Of a stretch of 64,000 nucleotides of DNA, positions 1 through 8,217 are shown piece by piece (position 1 is the stretch's first letter; each line of letters starts with the position of its first letter). The position numbers and the translations under genes were made by a program. Source of the stretch: SVTX01 sp045132775 (GTDB taxonomy: Bacteria > Bacillota > Clostridia > Oscillospirales > CAG-272); the NCBI GenBank assembly GCA_045132775.1, contig JBGUSX010000141.1, positions 8,951 to 72,950 of the forward strand, given 5' to 3'. The notes beneath the pieces were generated by a model, which ran no database searches, was not told the origin of the DNA, and saw nothing but the letters and a program-made list of their open reading frames with translations.

Positions 1-540
1 AAGTACGCTCGCCCAGCGTCCCTTTGCATCCCAGCAGACGTCGAGGAAGGTAGTCTTGCCCATTTCCTTGCACTTTTTGAGGAACGCGGCGGTCTCGGCT
101 CCGTCGAAGGTGTCCATAAGGTAGGTTCCCGTGAGGAATACGAGGTCGCACTCGTCGATTATCGAATAATCTACGTCGCTCTCCGAGAAGGTTCCGTTCG
201 TTCCGACGGTGTGGAGGAAGGATCTCTCTCCGCTCTTGTCGAGCAGGACGATGGAGACAGATGAGCCTGTGTTCTCATCCTTTGCAAGTCCGCGTGTATC
301 AACGCCGTGTGCATTGAGTCTCTCCTCGAGAAACTGACCGAAGAGGTCGCATCCGACCTTTCCGACCATTCTCGTTTCAACTCCGAGCTTTGTTAAGTTA
401 ATCGCGGCGGTCATTGCGTTTCCGCCGTTATGTATCGTGACTCCGTCGACTCGGGCGAGCTCGCCCTTATTTGGAGTTCCGTTCATTCCCGAGACCATTA
501 CGTCAGCCACGAGAATTCCCACGCAAGCTACTTTTTTCAA
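1..540 (-). CDS. PfkB/ribokinase-family sugar kinase, 3' end outside window
   Basis: Reads off the left edge; about 180 residues are visible. The product begins MKKVACVGILVADVMVSGMN and carries the PfkB N-terminal signature: Gly-Gly-Asn-Ala, then LTKLGVETRMVGKVGCDLFG at about residues 40-70. Family knowledge: ATP-dependent phosphorylation of a sugar or nucleoside in the cytoplasm. The C-terminal DTXGAGD catalytic motif would lie outside the window, so substrate cannot be judged. The start is a TTG at 540-538 that overlaps the stop of the upstream deacetylase gene (TTGA overlap). A strong AAGGAGG sits 8 bases upstream of it. The coupling suggests a small sugar or amino-sugar catabolic operon with the deacetylase. 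Confidence 0.85.
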   Translation of the reverse strand, partial: MKKVACVGILVADVMVSGMNGTPNKGELARVDGVTIHNGGNAMTAAINLTKLGVETRMVGKVGCDLFGQFLEERLNAHGVDTRGLAKDENTGSSVSIVLLDKSGERSFLHTVGTNGTFSESDVDYSIIDECDLVFLTGTYLMDTFDGAETAAFLKKCKEMGKTTFLDVCWDAKGRWASVL

Positions 541-1235
541 GGCAGCATCCTCCTTGTCGTGACTTTAGGCCACACGAGCTCCTGACGGAATGCTTCTGCG
601 TATCCGACTCCGCACTGAATTCCGCGGAAGCGCGAGCAGGTGCGGACAAACTCCGCAAAGTCGATATGGTCGTGGTCGCGCATCCATTTGAGCTGGCTTA
701 CGTGGCACTCGAGCATCTCAATTTTGAGCTCGATCTCGTCCGTGATATCGACGTATTCGGTGGGATTGAAGTTGAGTCCCGCGAGGTTATCCATATAATA
801 AATGGGGGTCACTGCAGCCTTTCCGCCGCCGTTATACTGCGGCACGCTTGCTACGAAGGATGCGTCGAACACGAGCTTTGAGACCTCTCTGTGATCGGGC
901 ATATAGTCGTCGGGACCGTGGGTGATGATGAAATCGGGCTGTGTGTCGATGATAAGCTTGGCGACCTTATCTCTCTGCTCAACGGAAGCTCCGTTGGGAA
1001 GCAGATCTCCGATATCGAGTGTGACTACCTCGATGCCTGCGAGTGAGCCTGCCTTTTTCGCCTCGTTGGCACGCATTACGCGAAGCTCGTCGGGCTTTAT
1101 GATCTCGTGTCCCATATTGCCTTTTGCAACGTGGCAGACGGTGACCTTGTCTCCGCGCTTCACACATTTGGCAAGTGTTCCGCAACATGATATTTCGATG
1201 TCATCGGGATGACATCCGATAGCGAGTACGTTCAT
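537..1235 (-). CDS. PIG-L/LmbE-family deacetylase
   Basis: 232 residues. The N-terminus MNVLAIGCHPDDIEISCCGT contains the family metal motif HPDD at about residues 9-12. A second conserved block, THGPDDYMPDHREV, follows at about residues 105-118. Members are Zn-dependent N-deacetylases acting on GlcNAc-type substrates such as GlcNAc-PI, bacillithiol or mycothiol precursors and chitobiose. No signal peptide is visible, so it is cytoplasmic. It has a good ribosome binding site (AAGGAGA) and is translationally coupled to the sugar kinase gene. Together they suggest deacetylation and phosphorylation of an imported amino sugar or glycoside; this role is inference. Confidence 0.88.
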   Translation of the reverse strand: MNVLAIGCHPDDIEISCCGTLAKCVKRGDKVTVCHVAKGNMGHEIIKPDELRVMRANEAKKAGSLAGIEVVTLDIGDLLPNGASVEQRDKVAKLIIDTQPDFIITHGPDDYMPDHREVSKLVFDASFVASVPQYNGGGKAAVTPIYYMDNLAGLNFNPTEYVDITDEIELKIEMLECHVSQLKWMRDHDHIDFAEFVRTCSRFRGIQCGVGYAEAFRQELVWPKVTTRRMLP

Positions 1236-1301
1236 TTTTTATCTCCTTGTCAGCTTTTCGTCGATTTTTGAATAAATAAAAGGACTTTTTGATAAAAAAG
1301 C

Positions 1302-1351
1302 ATGATATCTTTGCAATATTGATTGACAATATAACACCTATATGATACAAT
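1302..1351. promoter_or_regulatory. Divergent promoters between deacetylase and AraC genes
   Basis: On the plus strand TTGACA (1323-1328), a 17-base spacer and TACAAT (1346-1351) form a near-consensus sigma-A promoter for the AraC gene. On the minus strand TTGTCA (1329-1324), 16 bases and TATCAT (1307-1302) could serve the deacetylase-kinase operon. The two overlap, so binding of the regulator here could control both directions. Confidence 0.6.
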
Positions 1352-1436
1352 ATTTTAGTGAAAAAGTATTTACCATCATTTCCATATTATTTATCATTTT
1401 GTTCGTTTTTTAAATTTGCAGAGAGGGGGGAAGTAT

Positions 1437-2315
1437 ATGAGCTTTACAACACGGCCTATAAAAAAGGAGATTGAGATCGAGGGATTCAACAGTATTTATT
1501 ATTTTGAGTTCTGTAAGGATTTTTCTCATCCGCCCGAGAGACACGATTTCTGGGAGCTTGTTTACGTTGACAGCGGGGAGATCAATGCGGTCACGGACGG
1601 AATAGGCAGAACGCTCTCGCAGGGTCAGGTGATCTTTCACAAGCCGATGGAGCTTCACGCGCACGTATCCAACAAGATCGTTCCAAACAGTATGCTTGTT
1701 GTTTCATTTACGTGCAGAAGTCCGGCAATGGATTTCTTTGATAAGAAGATATTTACACTTGGGAACACACCGAAAACCTTGCTGACTTTATTTATCAATG
1801 AGGCGAAAAACGCGCTTGGAAGTGTACCGAATGAATATGCTGATAAGGATCCGCTTGACTTTTCGTCAGCACCGTTCGGCTCGCTCCAGCTTCTTGAATG
1901 CTATCTGACCGAGTTTCTTCTGACACTTAAACGCAGTGACAGCGACACAGCAAGCAAGGCGGTCAGAAGTGAGGACAGCCGCACGCTTGCACACAGCTCA
2001 ATAGTTGAGCTTATGATTGCGTATCTTGAAGAGCGTATTTACGATACCGTGACGCTTCCTGATCTTTGCTCGCGTTTTTATATGGGTAAAACACAGCTTT
2101 GCGCACTCTTTGGCGAGCACGTCGGCATGGGACCGATGGAATACTATTATTCGCTCAAGATATCGAGGGCGAAAAAGCTCTTGCTTGAAGGGGTTTCGGT
2201 GAGCAAGATATCAGATATGCTTGGGTACTCGTCGATACATATTTTCTCGCGTGCCTTCAAAAAAGCGGTCGGAGTTCCACCGACGGAATATAAAAAGAAG
2301 ATACTTGCACAGTAA
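1437..2315 (+). CDS. AraC/XylS-family transcriptional regulator
   Basis: 292 residues from the ATG at 1437, chosen because the purine run GAGAGGGGGG ends 6 bases upstream; an upstream in-frame TTG at 1416 has no site. The N-terminal half resembles the cupin-like ligand-sensing part of AraC proteins (ERHDFWELVYVDSGEINAV, with the HDFWEL motif). The last 100 residues form the double helix-turn-helix: LPDLCSRFYMGKTQLCALF, then VSKISDMLGYSSIHIFSRAF and the PTEYKK end. It is divergent from the deacetylase and kinase genes, so it probably activates them in response to a sugar. The ligand is unknown. Confidence 0.9.
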   Translation: MSFTTRPIKKEIEIEGFNSIYYFEFCKDFSHPPERHDFWELVYVDSGEINAVTDGIGRTLSQGQVIFHKPMELHAHVSNKIVPNSMLVVSFTCRSPAMDFFDKKIFTLGNTPKTLLTLFINEAKNALGSVPNEYADKDPLDFSSAPFGSLQLLECYLTEFLLTLKRSDSDTASKAVRSEDSRTLAHSSIVELMIAYLEERIYDTVTLPDLCSRFYMGKTQLCALFGEHVGMGPMEYYYSLKISRAKKLLLEGVSVSKISDMLGYSSIHIFSRAFKKAVGVPPTEYKKKILAQ

Positions 2316-2354
2316 AAAAGTCCTTCCCGTGTCGATTGACGGGAAGGGCTTTTA
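2315..2354. terminator. Bidirectional intrinsic terminator
   Basis: AGTCCTTCCCGT pairs with ACGGGAAGGGCT (12 pairs, one G-T) around an 8-base loop. An A-run lies before it and a T-run after it. It lies between the convergent AraC gene and the ferredoxin-thioredoxin gene. Confidence 0.85.
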
Positions 2355-2357
2355 ACG

Positions 2358-3848
2358 TTATTTCATTGCTTTTTCGATTGCGGCGACGAGCTCGTCACGA
2401 GTCACTTTGCCGTCAAAGCGATCTGTTATTACACCGTTACCGTCAATGACGATAGTTACAGGAAATGCGCTCATCTTGAACAATTTTTGACAATTTCCGC
2501 CTTCATCGTATGCCACTAGCAAGGTGCCGTCTTTCCAATTCAGGTTTTCGCTGTTAGCATCTATCCAGCCTGCAATGTCAAGTCCGGGCCAATAAATATG
2601 CGTTGCGACAACGGTGACCTTGTTTCCATACTCGGCTGCTACGTCATAGAAATGAGGTAATTCTTCAAGACACGGCGTGCATGTCGTATACCAGAAGTTG
2701 AGCACGGTGACACGTCCCTTGTTCTCTTTGACAGAGAATGTGCCATCTTCCAGAACGAGCGGAAGGGTTATGTCCGGACAGCTGTCGCCGATGGCTACAC
2801 CTACGGGTGGCTGATTTCTTCCATCTATGAAGTTATAATAGATAAGTGTAGAGGAAAGGACAACCACCATAAGAATTGCCACTACTGCTTTTATTATCTT
2901 ATTGCGTTTGACAATTTTTTTGTTTTTCTCGTCTCTTGCAAGCTTTGCCTCTTCGTCATCGTGCGCGGGCTCGGGGTCGGTGTTTATCATAAACTTCGAG
3001 CCCTTCCAGCTTATCGCGCTTGTAGGACAGGAATCGATACACTCGCCGCAGTTGATACATTCGATATCTCCAACGTGGCGAATGTCCATTTTACATTTAT
3101 TTATGCATATACCGCAATCGGTACAGCTTTTCTTGTCGACCTTTACTCCGACCAAGGATATCTTATTGAAAAATCCGTAGATAAGTCCAAGAGGACAGAG
3201 AAAACGGCAGAAAAATCTGAAGATGAACACGCACGCGACGAGGAAGGACACCATAAGTGCAAACTTCCAGGTGAAGAGCGGTCCGAGCATACGGAGATAG
3301 CTCTCGTTTACGCTGTTTGACAAAAGTCCCATTGCGCCCTCAAGCGTTCCTGCGGGGCAGATGTATTTGCAGAATGCGGGGAGGGGGAAGTTTCTCGTTG
3401 CGTACGCAAGCGGTACGAGGAATACGAAAAACACGAGTATCACGTACTTCAAAAATGAGAGGACACGTGTAAACCTGTTCTTTTTGAGCTTAGGAGTAGG
3501 GATCTTATGTAAAAGCTCCTGGATGAGCCCGAAGGGGCAGAGGAATCCGCATATCCAACGTCCGAAGATCAAGCCGTAGAGCATAATGATTCCAAATATG
3601 TAATACGGAGTGGTCTTTTTGCTTGCTGAAAGTGCGTTTTGCAGAGAGCCGAGAGGGCATGCGCCCGAGGCTCCGGGGCAGGAATAACAATTAAGTCCCG
3701 GGGTGCAGATGCTTTTGAGGGAACCTGTATATATCTGTCCTGTTACAAATCCCTTGATGTTTGCGTTGAAGAGGAGTGCCGCATAGAGCTGGATGAGCTT
3801 TCTTTTTGAGGGGCGGTGTGCTTTGAACCAATTTATTATTTTTTTCAT
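2358..3848 (-). CDS. Membrane polyferredoxin (NapH-like) fused to TlpA-type thioredoxin
   Basis: 496 residues. The first 235 hold about five membrane segments and repeated Cys motifs (RWICGFLCPFGLIQ, FCRFLCPLGLIYGF) as in NapH/CcoG-type proteins. Next come two ferredoxin clusters (CTDCGICINKCKMD and CINCGECIDSCP, about residues 242-280), a charged linker and another membrane segment (about 320-340). The C-terminal domain is a TlpA/ResA-like thioredoxin with active site CTPC in WYTTCTPCLEELP and the cis-Pro region AFPVTIVID. Family knowledge: NapH-type proteins pass electrons across or along the membrane. The fusion implies that the iron-sulfur part feeds electrons to an outward-facing thioredoxin. 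The gene lies 15 bases after the CXXC-tail gene, so the two are probably one operon. Confidence 0.88.
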   Translation of the reverse strand: MKKIINWFKAHRPSKRKLIQLYAALLFNANIKGFVTGQIYTGSLKSICTPGLNCYSCPGASGACPLGSLQNALSASKKTTPYYIFGIIMLYGLIFGRWICGFLCPFGLIQELLHKIPTPKLKKNRFTRVLSFLKYVILVFFVFLVPLAYATRNFPLPAFCKYICPAGTLEGAMGLLSNSVNESYLRMLGPLFTWKFALMVSFLVACVFIFRFFCRFLCPLGLIYGFFNKISLVGVKVDKKSCTDCGICINKCKMDIRHVGDIECINCGECIDSCPTSAISWKGSKFMINTDPEPAHDDEEAKLARDEKNKKIVKRNKIIKAVVAILMVVVLSSTLIYYNFIDGRNQPPVGVAIGDSCPDITLPLVLEDGTFSVKENKGRVTVLNFWYTTCTPCLEELPHFYDVAAEYGNKVTVVATHIYWPGLDIAGWIDANSENLNWKDGTLLVAYDEGGNCQKLFKMSAFPVTIVIDGNGVITDRFDGKVTRDELVAAIEKAMK

Positions 3849-3863
3849 CTTCCGTCACCTCGC

Positions 3864-4652
3864 TTATCCGAGACCGATGCACTCGGTACAGATGTTGATC
3901 GCTTTTATCAGCACGTCCGAAAATCCGCCGTTCGTTATTCCGTCGATTATGAAAACGACAGAAACTACAAGAACTGCGACTCGTATTGCTATCATTGTAC
4001 GGCGTGCTGTCTTTCCGTCCTTTTCGGGTTCGGCATCCGGCTTGTCTTTCTTCGCTCCCGATGCGATCGCGAGCTTCATTTCGGAGATGAGCTTATCGTG
4101 ATTCGTACTGTCGAGGTATGAGAGGGTGATTTGCGATGCGGCTGATATCAGCGCGCAGGGAAGGATGAGGAGGCATGCGCGGATTACGCTTTCGTTATAC
4201 TCCGTGGTGTAGCTTGACGGCAAAAGCACGTATATCAGTGCAGGGATAAATGCCGTCACGGAGACGGCGATGAAGATCACGCGCGTGATGAGGATGCGTT
4301 TTTTTGCCTCTTTCAAGGCGCGTAAGGTTTCGTCCGTACACTTTGAAATATCGAGCCTCTTTTCAAGTCTTTCGGAGATTTTTTTCTTGTTCGCAACGGC
4401 TTTTTGCGGTTCGCTCTTATGCGTGACAAAAAGGCTTGCAACGGCTCCTATCACAACCACCGCGACAGTCGCGTATATAGGAATTGCAATTTTTGAGAAC
4501 GCATTTGAGATGTTTTCGGTTGTGAACGGGCGGTCTCCGAGGTTATATATCGAGATGCAAGAATATATAAGAAATATTCCCGACACCGCCAGCATCACGG
4601 ACAAAAGTATCTTGTATGATGCTTGTAAAAATCTTTTGTTTTTTTCTGTCAT
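3864..4652 (-). CDS. Integral membrane protein with C-terminal CXXC tail (CD1871A-like end)
   Basis: 262 residues from an ATG preceded by GAAAGGAC. About five hydrophobic segments are visible: near residues 12-33, 53-72, 127-150, 155-175 and 222-242. The last 20 residues, ending AINICTECIGLG, match the small CD1871A-type CXXC proteins often found beside NapH-type ferredoxins in Clostridia. Here that tail is attached to a larger membrane protein. The gene directly precedes the ferredoxin-thioredoxin fusion. A role as thiol partner or electron acceptor is inference. The N-terminal 200 residues are not recognised. Confidence 0.72.
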   Translation of the reverse strand: MTEKNKRFLQASYKILLSVMLAVSGIFLIYSCISIYNLGDRPFTTENISNAFSKIAIPIYATVAVVVIGAVASLFVTHKSEPQKAVANKKKISERLEKRLDISKCTDETLRALKEAKKRILITRVIFIAVSVTAFIPALIYVLLPSSYTTEYNESVIRACLLILPCALISAASQITLSYLDSTNHDKLISEMKLAIASGAKKDKPDAEPEKDGKTARRTMIAIRVAVLVVSVVFIIDGITNGGFSDVLIKAINICTECIGLG

Positions 4653-4691
4653 TTATATTGTCCTTTCGGTGACTGTATATTGCCAATTTAT

Positions 4692-4720
4692 ATTATAGTA
4701 TAAAAATCCGATAAAATCAA
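4692..4720 (-). promoter_or_regulatory. Sigma-A promoter for the CXXC protein/ferredoxin operon
   Basis: On the minus strand TTGATT (4720-4715), a 17-base spacer and TATAAT (4697-4692) lie about 40 bases before the start codon. Confidence 0.65.
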
Positions 4721-4752
4721 GAGAAAAAACATTTTTTGGTCGAGGAAAACAG

Positions 4753-4791
4753 AAAAACCCCGTCGGCAAGTGCTTGCCGACGGGGTTTTTC
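4753..4791 (-). terminator. Intrinsic terminator after small lipoprotein
   Basis: Perfect 13-bp stem (CCCCGTCGGCAAG with its complement) and a 2-base apex, flanked by A-run and T-run. It closes the minus-strand lipoprotein transcript. Confidence 0.9.
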
Positions 4792-4799
4792 TTAAACGA

Positions 4800-5264
4800 T
4801 CAGTTTTTGGTCATCACGATAGTTATTGTTTTTGAGCCGTTTTCGAAAGCATATTCAGCTTTCTCTGCGGTGTAACCGTCAAGGTATGCCTTTACGGTAT
4901 ATTCGGAGAGGTCCTGCTCAACTACGACTGTTCCATTTGCATCGGTGAAGTAGGGAGCTAAGCAGAGGTCTCCGCTGCAAATCTGTGCAAACACGCCCTC
5001 AAGTGCGTTGCCCTGTTCGTCAACTACGGTTATCTTATAACCTGTCAGCTCTGTTTCGGGCTGTGTGGGCTCTTCGGTAGGGGCTTGTGTGGGGGCTTGT
5101 GTAGGAGCTTGTGTGGGTGCTTGCGTGGGCGCCTCGGTGGGAGTTGCCTCGGTATTGCTTTCGGTCTCTTTGTTTCCCGAATTGTCGCACGCGCATACGG
5201 TGAGCATTAAGCCGAGCACGAGGCAGACTGTTATGAGAATTCTAAATGTGAGCTTCTTATTCAT
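4800..5264 (-). CDS. Small lipoprotein with PTQA linker and Cna-B/CarboxypepD_reg-like domain
   Basis: 154 residues. A Lys-rich N-terminus and hydrophobic stretch end in VCAC, a lipobox with Cys26 as the lipidated residue. A low-complexity linker follows with about five PTQA units (residues 40-68). The C-terminal 80 residues (YKITVVDEQGNALEGVFAQI onward) resemble the beta-sandwich of CarboxypepD_reg or Cna-B type. The domain holds a CSGDLC pair, possibly a disulfide. It is surface-anchored with a linker spanning the wall. Function is unknown. It shares domain type and orientation with the next two larger lipoproteins. Confidence 0.8.
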   Translation of the reverse strand: MNKKLTFRILITVCLVLGLMLTVCACDNSGNKETESNTEATPTEAPTQAPTQAPTQAPTQAPTEEPTQPETELTGYKITVVDEQGNALEGVFAQICSGDLCLAPYFTDANGTVVVEQDLSEYTVKAYLDGYTAEKAEYAFENGSKTITIVMTKN

Positions 5265-5285
5265 GATTTTTCTCCGTTGTGTAAT

Positions 5286-8108
5286 TTATTCGTATATTCC
5301 GCAGTAGAGCAGCCATGCGTATTCCTGATTGTAGGGTGTGCCGAGCAGCACTCTGTTGAAGATATTTATATCTGCATTTTCACCCCACCAGCCGCTTCTG
5401 CCGCCAAATTCCTGAATTGCCTCCGCGAGCTTTTTGGTCAGGGGTATTCTGATCGGCTCGTCAACGGGTGTCGTGTCGGAGGGCATTCCGTACTGGATGA
5501 AGAGCTCATTATAACTGCGCTTCTCGGCTACCTTTCCGTTAGCATCGTATATGTATGCTCCCATTCTCTGATTTGCACAGATCGTCTGGATGCTGCTGAT
5601 ATATTTGCTATCCGACGTAAGATCAATAAATATGATCGGACCGTCAACGCTACCAAGGTGGTAATATCCGTCTGCAGCATTGAATACTGCCGATACCGAC
5701 ATATCGGTAAGGTCGATCGCGGTGTATGTTCCGTCCTTTGACTCGGCAAGCTGCTTATTTATCATAGCGTCGTCTTCAAGATAGGGGGTCCATGGCTCGT
5801 CCTCAAGTCTTGTGCCGGGATCGCCTACGTTCTTTATATTAAGCACGCAGGACTTTGCATTGTCAGACCAGACGGCGAACACCATATCTCCGCCGATATT
5901 TCCCGAATACACACTGAAGGAAAGTCCGTTTTCATATACGCTCATAGTATTGGTGCTGTCGCTGATGTCGGCTCCCTGGATGTAGAAGCTTGAGCCGTGA
6001 TAGCTTACCTTGAGCTCGCTATCTGATTCATACGTTATAGTATATATTGCGGCGGTCGTCGGGCGGAAAATGAAAAACGTATAATCGTTAGGTGTAAGCT
6101 GGACGAAGTATGACCCAACGCTTATTTGATGGAGATCGTACTCCTTTTCGATGGGATAGCCTACGAATCCCGTATCAGAGGGCTCGGGGAGTGCCTCGAA
6201 AAGTCTGATAGTCGTGTTTTTCTTATCGGGGGTGAGAACTAGCAGAGATTCGTCATAGTCGTAGCTCTTTTTGAGCATTGAAAGATCGAGCTCGATGGTG
6301 TAATTTCCTCTTGCTATGTCGAGCGTGAGGTATTCACCCTTGTACTGATACATTTTGATCTGGTTGCCATCCTTGAATACCTTTATGATAATATCGCTCA
6401 AAGGATTTCCAAGTCCGTCAACGATCCATATTCCGTAAGCCTCGGTCTCTCCGCATCCCGTGCAAACACCGTTTTCAAAGTTATGTCCTGTGGGAGGGAG
6501 GTAGAGCTGTGTTGCAATGGTAGTTGAACATACCGAGCAGACCTTTCCGTCCGATATACCCGATTCGGTACAGGTAGCGGGCTTGCCCAGAATAATTTTC
6601 TCAGTATGGGCTGCCTTTGCCGTGGGGGTCTGCTCCAGGATGACTGTGGAGCAAACGGAGCATTTCTTTCCTTCGGTAAGACCCGAGGAGGTGCACGTTG
6701 AGGCAATGCCCGGGAGAATCACCTCTGTGTGAGGCAACATCTTGATCACAGTTTGCTCAACGGTGATTTCTTTACATACAAGGCACTGCTTTCCTTCGGT
6801 GAGTCCTTCGGAAGTACAGGTTGCGGCGATGCCCGTGAGCGTTATCTCGGTGTGGGGGAGCTTATCTACAGCATTTTGCTTGACAGTGACTTCTTTACAT
6901 ACCGAGCACTGCTTTCCCTCGGTAAGTCCTTCCTTTGCGCAGGTCGGGGCGACTGCGGGAAGTGTTATTTCGGTGTGAGGAATGCAAGCAATCGATTCGG
7001 TCTCGACCGTTTCGCCGCATTCGCAGACGAAGCTGCGGACACCCTCCTTTGTACATGTGGGAGGAACGGATATGAGCCATTCTTTGCCTACGTGTGTATG
7101 ACTTGCATCTATCTTTGGGATCGACGCAGTGTTGATCACTTCTTTGCAGCGCGTACATTCTGTGTGTTTTTTACCCTCTGCATCGTTTGTTGCGGGTACG
7201 TCTATTATCCAGTCGCCTTCCTCGTGATCAAGCGCAGGAATGACCTCGGAGGCTACAAGCACGGCATTGCAGACCGAGCAGGTCTTGCCGTCCGTCATTC
7301 CGCTTTCGGTACAGGTGGGCTGATAGCCGTTTACTATCACCTCGGTGTGAGCTGTTTTGGAGATCGCTACTTGTTCAAGAAGGACTGTGTCACAGACCGA
7401 GCACTTCTTTCCGTCAGTCAGACCTTCCTCTTTACATGTAGGCTGTTTGCCCTTGACAATGACCTCTGTGTGAGCAGTTGCGGGGATGGGGGACTGCTCC
7501 AGAAGGACCTCATCGCATACGGAGCACTTTTTACCCTCCGTCAAGCCTGGCTCGGTACAGGTCGGGGCAGTTCCTTTGATTACTGCTTCAACGTGGCTTG
7601 CGATCGGTATTTCTGCCTGTTCGAGAAGAACGGTGTCGCAGACCGAGCATTTTTTGCCGTCCGTAAGTCCTGCAGATGTGCAGGTTGCGGGGGTGCCTTT
7701 TATTATCGTCTCGGTGTGTGCTACCTTTTCCACGGTTTCTGTCATAAGTACGGTGCCGCAATCAAGGCACACGGAATCTCTTGATCCCGTAGAGGAGCAA
7801 GTCGGAGTTTGCGTTACGCTCCAGTCAGTATTTTCGTGGGCACATTCAGTGACGAGTTCCGATGCAGTCTCGGATGCAGTTTCGGATGCAGTCTCGGATG
7901 CAGTTTCGGATGTCATTTCCGATGATGTGGGGGAATTCGACTCGGTCGGATCCTCAGACTCCTCTGCGGAGTCTGTCGGTGCGGTAGAACCGCTTTCGGA
8001 ATTCAAAACGGTCTCGCTGCCTGTCTCGCCGTCTCCGATATCGCATGATACCAAAGCTAAAAGGAGGATCAGAGCGCATATAAAGTACACGATCTTTCTT
8101 GTTTTCAT
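5286..8108 (-). CDS. Lipoprotein with eleven ~41-residue Cys/CxxC/His repeats
   Basis: 940 residues. The signal peptide ends in LVSC (lipidated Cys22), followed by a Ser/Thr/Glu linker with TASE repeats. From about residue 89 to 560 there are eleven repeats of roughly 41 residues. The usual pattern is H-T-E, then PTCT, then G-L-T-E/D-G-K-K-C-S-V-C, then a closing His; repeats 1, 6 and 7 are degenerate. A final CTGCGE follows. Next comes a CarboxypepD_reg-like domain (IWIVDGLGNPLSDIIIKVF) and a C-terminal region with DGYYHLGSVDGPIIFIDL. That block recurs as DGYYHVGDANGPLILVDL in the neighbouring TlpA lipoprotein. Each repeat offers three Cys and one His, suiting metal binding or disulfide exchange. 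Function is unknown; the redox neighbours favour a thiol role (inference). Confidence 0.82.
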   Translation of the reverse strand: MKTRKIVYFICALILLLALVSCDIGDGETGSETVLNSESGSTAPTDSAEESEDPTESNSPTSSEMTSETASETASETASETASELVTECAHENTDWSVTQTPTCSSTGSRDSVCLDCGTVLMTETVEKVAHTETIIKGTPATCTSAGLTDGKKCSVCDTVLLEQAEIPIASHVEAVIKGTAPTCTEPGLTEGKKCSVCDEVLLEQSPIPATAHTEVIVKGKQPTCKEEGLTDGKKCSVCDTVLLEQVAISKTAHTEVIVNGYQPTCTESGMTDGKTCSVCNAVLVASEVIPALDHEEGDWIIDVPATNDAEGKKHTECTRCKEVINTASIPKIDASHTHVGKEWLISVPPTCTKEGVRSFVCECGETVETESIACIPHTEITLPAVAPTCAKEGLTEGKQCSVCKEVTVKQNAVDKLPHTEITLTGIAATCTSEGLTEGKQCLVCKEITVEQTVIKMLPHTEVILPGIASTCTSSGLTEGKKCSVCSTVILEQTPTAKAAHTEKIILGKPATCTESGISDGKVCSVCSTTIATQLYLPPTGHNFENGVCTGCGETEAYGIWIVDGLGNPLSDIIIKVFKDGNQIKMYQYKGEYLTLDIARGNYTIELDLSMLKKSYDYDESLLVLTPDKKNTTIRLFEALPEPSDTGFVGYPIEKEYDLHQISVGSYFVQLTPNDYTFFIFRPTTAAIYTITYESDSELKVSYHGSSFYIQGADISDSTNTMSVYENGLSFSVYSGNIGGDMVFAVWSDNAKSCVLNIKNVGDPGTRLEDEPWTPYLEDDAMINKQLAESKDGTYTAIDLTDMSVSAVFNAADGYYHLGSVDGPIIFIDLTSDSKYISSIQTICANQRMGAYIYDANGKVAEKRSYNELFIQYGMPSDTTPVDEPIRIPLTKKLAEAIQEFGGRSGWWGENADINIFNRVLLGTPYNQEYAWLLYCGIYE

Positions 8109-8168
8109 ACGTGTTTTCCTTTTCTAGTATTGGACAGAGACCTTATGCTCTGTCGGATTTTACGTTGT

Positions 8169-8203
8169 GTTGGGTGGCTGTGTAACAGTTACAGCCATCC
8201 AAC
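8169..8203. terminator. Hairpin between the two large lipoprotein genes
   Basis: GTTGGGTGGCTGT pairs with ACAGCCATCCAAC (13 pairs, one G-T) around a 9-base loop. No T-run follows on the minus strand, so it may be an RNA-stabilising or weak termination hairpin rather than a full terminator. Confidence 0.5.
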
Positions 8204-8217
8204 AAGAAGTTGTGTTA

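Noticed and set aside
6729..7784. Long plus-strand open frame opposite the Cys-repeat lipoprotein
   Set aside because: It is a shadow of the repeats, with no ribosome binding site and no protein features of its own.
6400..7850. Regularly spaced similar DNA segments suggesting a CRISPR array
   Set aside because: The spacing is about 123 bp and the similarity follows codons of a repeated protein domain in an intact frame.
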